From the NCBI GenBank assembly GCA_036583965.1, contig JAZBQD010000013.1, positions 3,698,144 through 3,762,143 of the forward strand: a DNA stretch of 64,000 bases. The letters are read 5' to 3'. This DNA comes from Prunella strophiata (lineage: Eukaryota > Chordata > Aves > Passeriformes > Prunellidae). How positions within the stretch are numbered: position 1 is the stretch's first letter; each line of letters opens with the position of its first letter. A program made the translations under genes and the position numbers. Of this stretch, positions 63,301-64,000 are shown in pieces. The notes beneath the pieces were generated by a model. It was not told where the DNA came from, made no database searches, and saw only the letters and a list, made by a program, of their open reading frames with translations.

Positions 63301-64000
63301 GGGCACAGAGGGCTGCAGTGCTGCTGCATCCAGCACTCTGCTGACACTGAGGGGTAAGTTTGGCCACTGGACACAGGAGACTGACAGTCACCCTCAGGCT
63401 GTTACTGAGGAACTCATCCCTAAACTGAATCCATCCATTTCCTTCCAGACACCTCTCTCAGCTTAAGGAAGTCCTCATCAGTGACAGCAAAAGAAACCAG
63501 TTTCCAACAGCAGATTACAGCAAGACACAATTATGATTTACAGAAAAATCCAGCCATTAAAAACAACTGTCTTTACCAGAAATTCCACAGGGGAAAAGAT
63601 GTATTTCAGTTCTCATGAAGAGAAAAAACTACAGAGCTATTCACAGTAGAAACAGTGCACCCCACTCTACTGTAAAATAATAACCAGCTTGTAGTGATGA
63701 TTATGTTGCTGATTTTGCCCAGAAAAGGCTGCTACAAAATGATCATCAATATTCACACTGACTTCAGCCAGGCAAGTTTGGAACTTGCTACTGAAATAGT
63801 GGTTGATGAGCAAGGGAAGCAGTAATGAGCTTGCTTTTGCTGAGTGTTATGCTCCAATCAGATTCCCCAAGAATCCTGAACTTTCCAGACTTTGGGCTGG
63901 CAGACTCCCAGTCTGCCTCGCTGCTAAAGCTCTTTGATCTGCTGCTGCCCTGACATTATTCAGCCTAATTAAATTGGTGGCTTTTTAACTGAGCTGACAA
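60373..64000. other. Intergenic region or 3'UTR of a convergent neighbour
   Basis: No exon with recognisable coding content on either strand. The longest frame (61796-62362, minus, 188 codons) is compositionally driven by a GC-rich patch. A 14-bp direct repeat (GTAATAACAAGTCA) occurs twice around 62709-62768. A minus-strand polyadenylation signal at 62787-62792 suggests that part of the region could be the 3'UTR of a minus-strand gene starting beyond the window. In mammals PRKAB1 is convergent with CIT, but none of its coding sequence was found. Confidence 0.5.
62787..62792 (-). terminator. Candidate minus-strand polyadenylation signal
   Basis: TTTATT on the plus strand reads AATAAA on the minus strand, preceded on that strand by AT-rich, 3'UTR-like sequence. 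It would end a transcript coming from beyond 64000. This is a single hexamer and could be chance. Confidence 0.25.

Overview
The window is a vertebrate nuclear sequence, most likely avian. It carries the 3' two-thirds of one large, intron-rich plus-strand gene, CIT (citron rho-interacting serine/threonine kinase). Thirty-nine coding exons run from 7341 to a stop codon at 58433-58435. Every exon is bounded by AG/GT and the reading phases chain without a gap. They encode about 1,704 residues: the end of the AGC-kinase C-terminal tail, a very long coiled coil, a C1 zinc finger, a PH domain, a CNH (citron homology) domain, a basic SPGR-rich tail and a C-terminal PDZ ligand (QSSV). The catalytic kinase exons lie upstream, off the window. 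A bird is suggested by compact introns, degraded CR1 LINE tails, a few MIR-like remnants, no Alu/B1/L1 bulk, and a protein very close to but distinct from mammalian citron. The bird call is an inference; a reptile is possible.

Layout: 1-7340 is intron upstream of the first visible exon, with a compact CpG-rich block near 6.01-6.15 kb that could be an internal (citron-N type) promoter or first exon. 7341-14595 holds the kinase-tail exons. 15468-46933 holds the coiled-coil exons, interrupted by a 7.2-kb intron (35248-42473). 46934-49753 holds the linker, C1 and PH exons. 50717-56788 holds the CNH exons. 57657-58435 holds the C-terminal tail. The 3'UTR runs to about 60.37 kb, with an AATAAA at 60348-60353. 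The last 3.6 kb has no supportable coding exon; it is intergenic or the 3'UTR of a convergent neighbour.

The most important observations concern the gene model. Two exons, one in the C1 zinc finger (extra base at 47542/47543) and one in the CNH domain (extra base at 56639), each carry a one-base insertion. Each would truncate the protein, although every exon around them is intact and in phase. Assembly or consensus errors are the simplest reading, and an automatic pipeline would break the gene here. Other notable points are an exon-like 62-bp segment with strong splice signals that would end the CNH domain early (55906-55967), tandem and alternative in-frame acceptors (45653/45656, 46770/46815, 57626/57656/57659), a five-CAG polyglutamine insertion, a perfect 14-bp hairpin in a 112-nt intron, and several ancient repeats. 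I found no bacterial-type, viral or clearly new multi-gene system.
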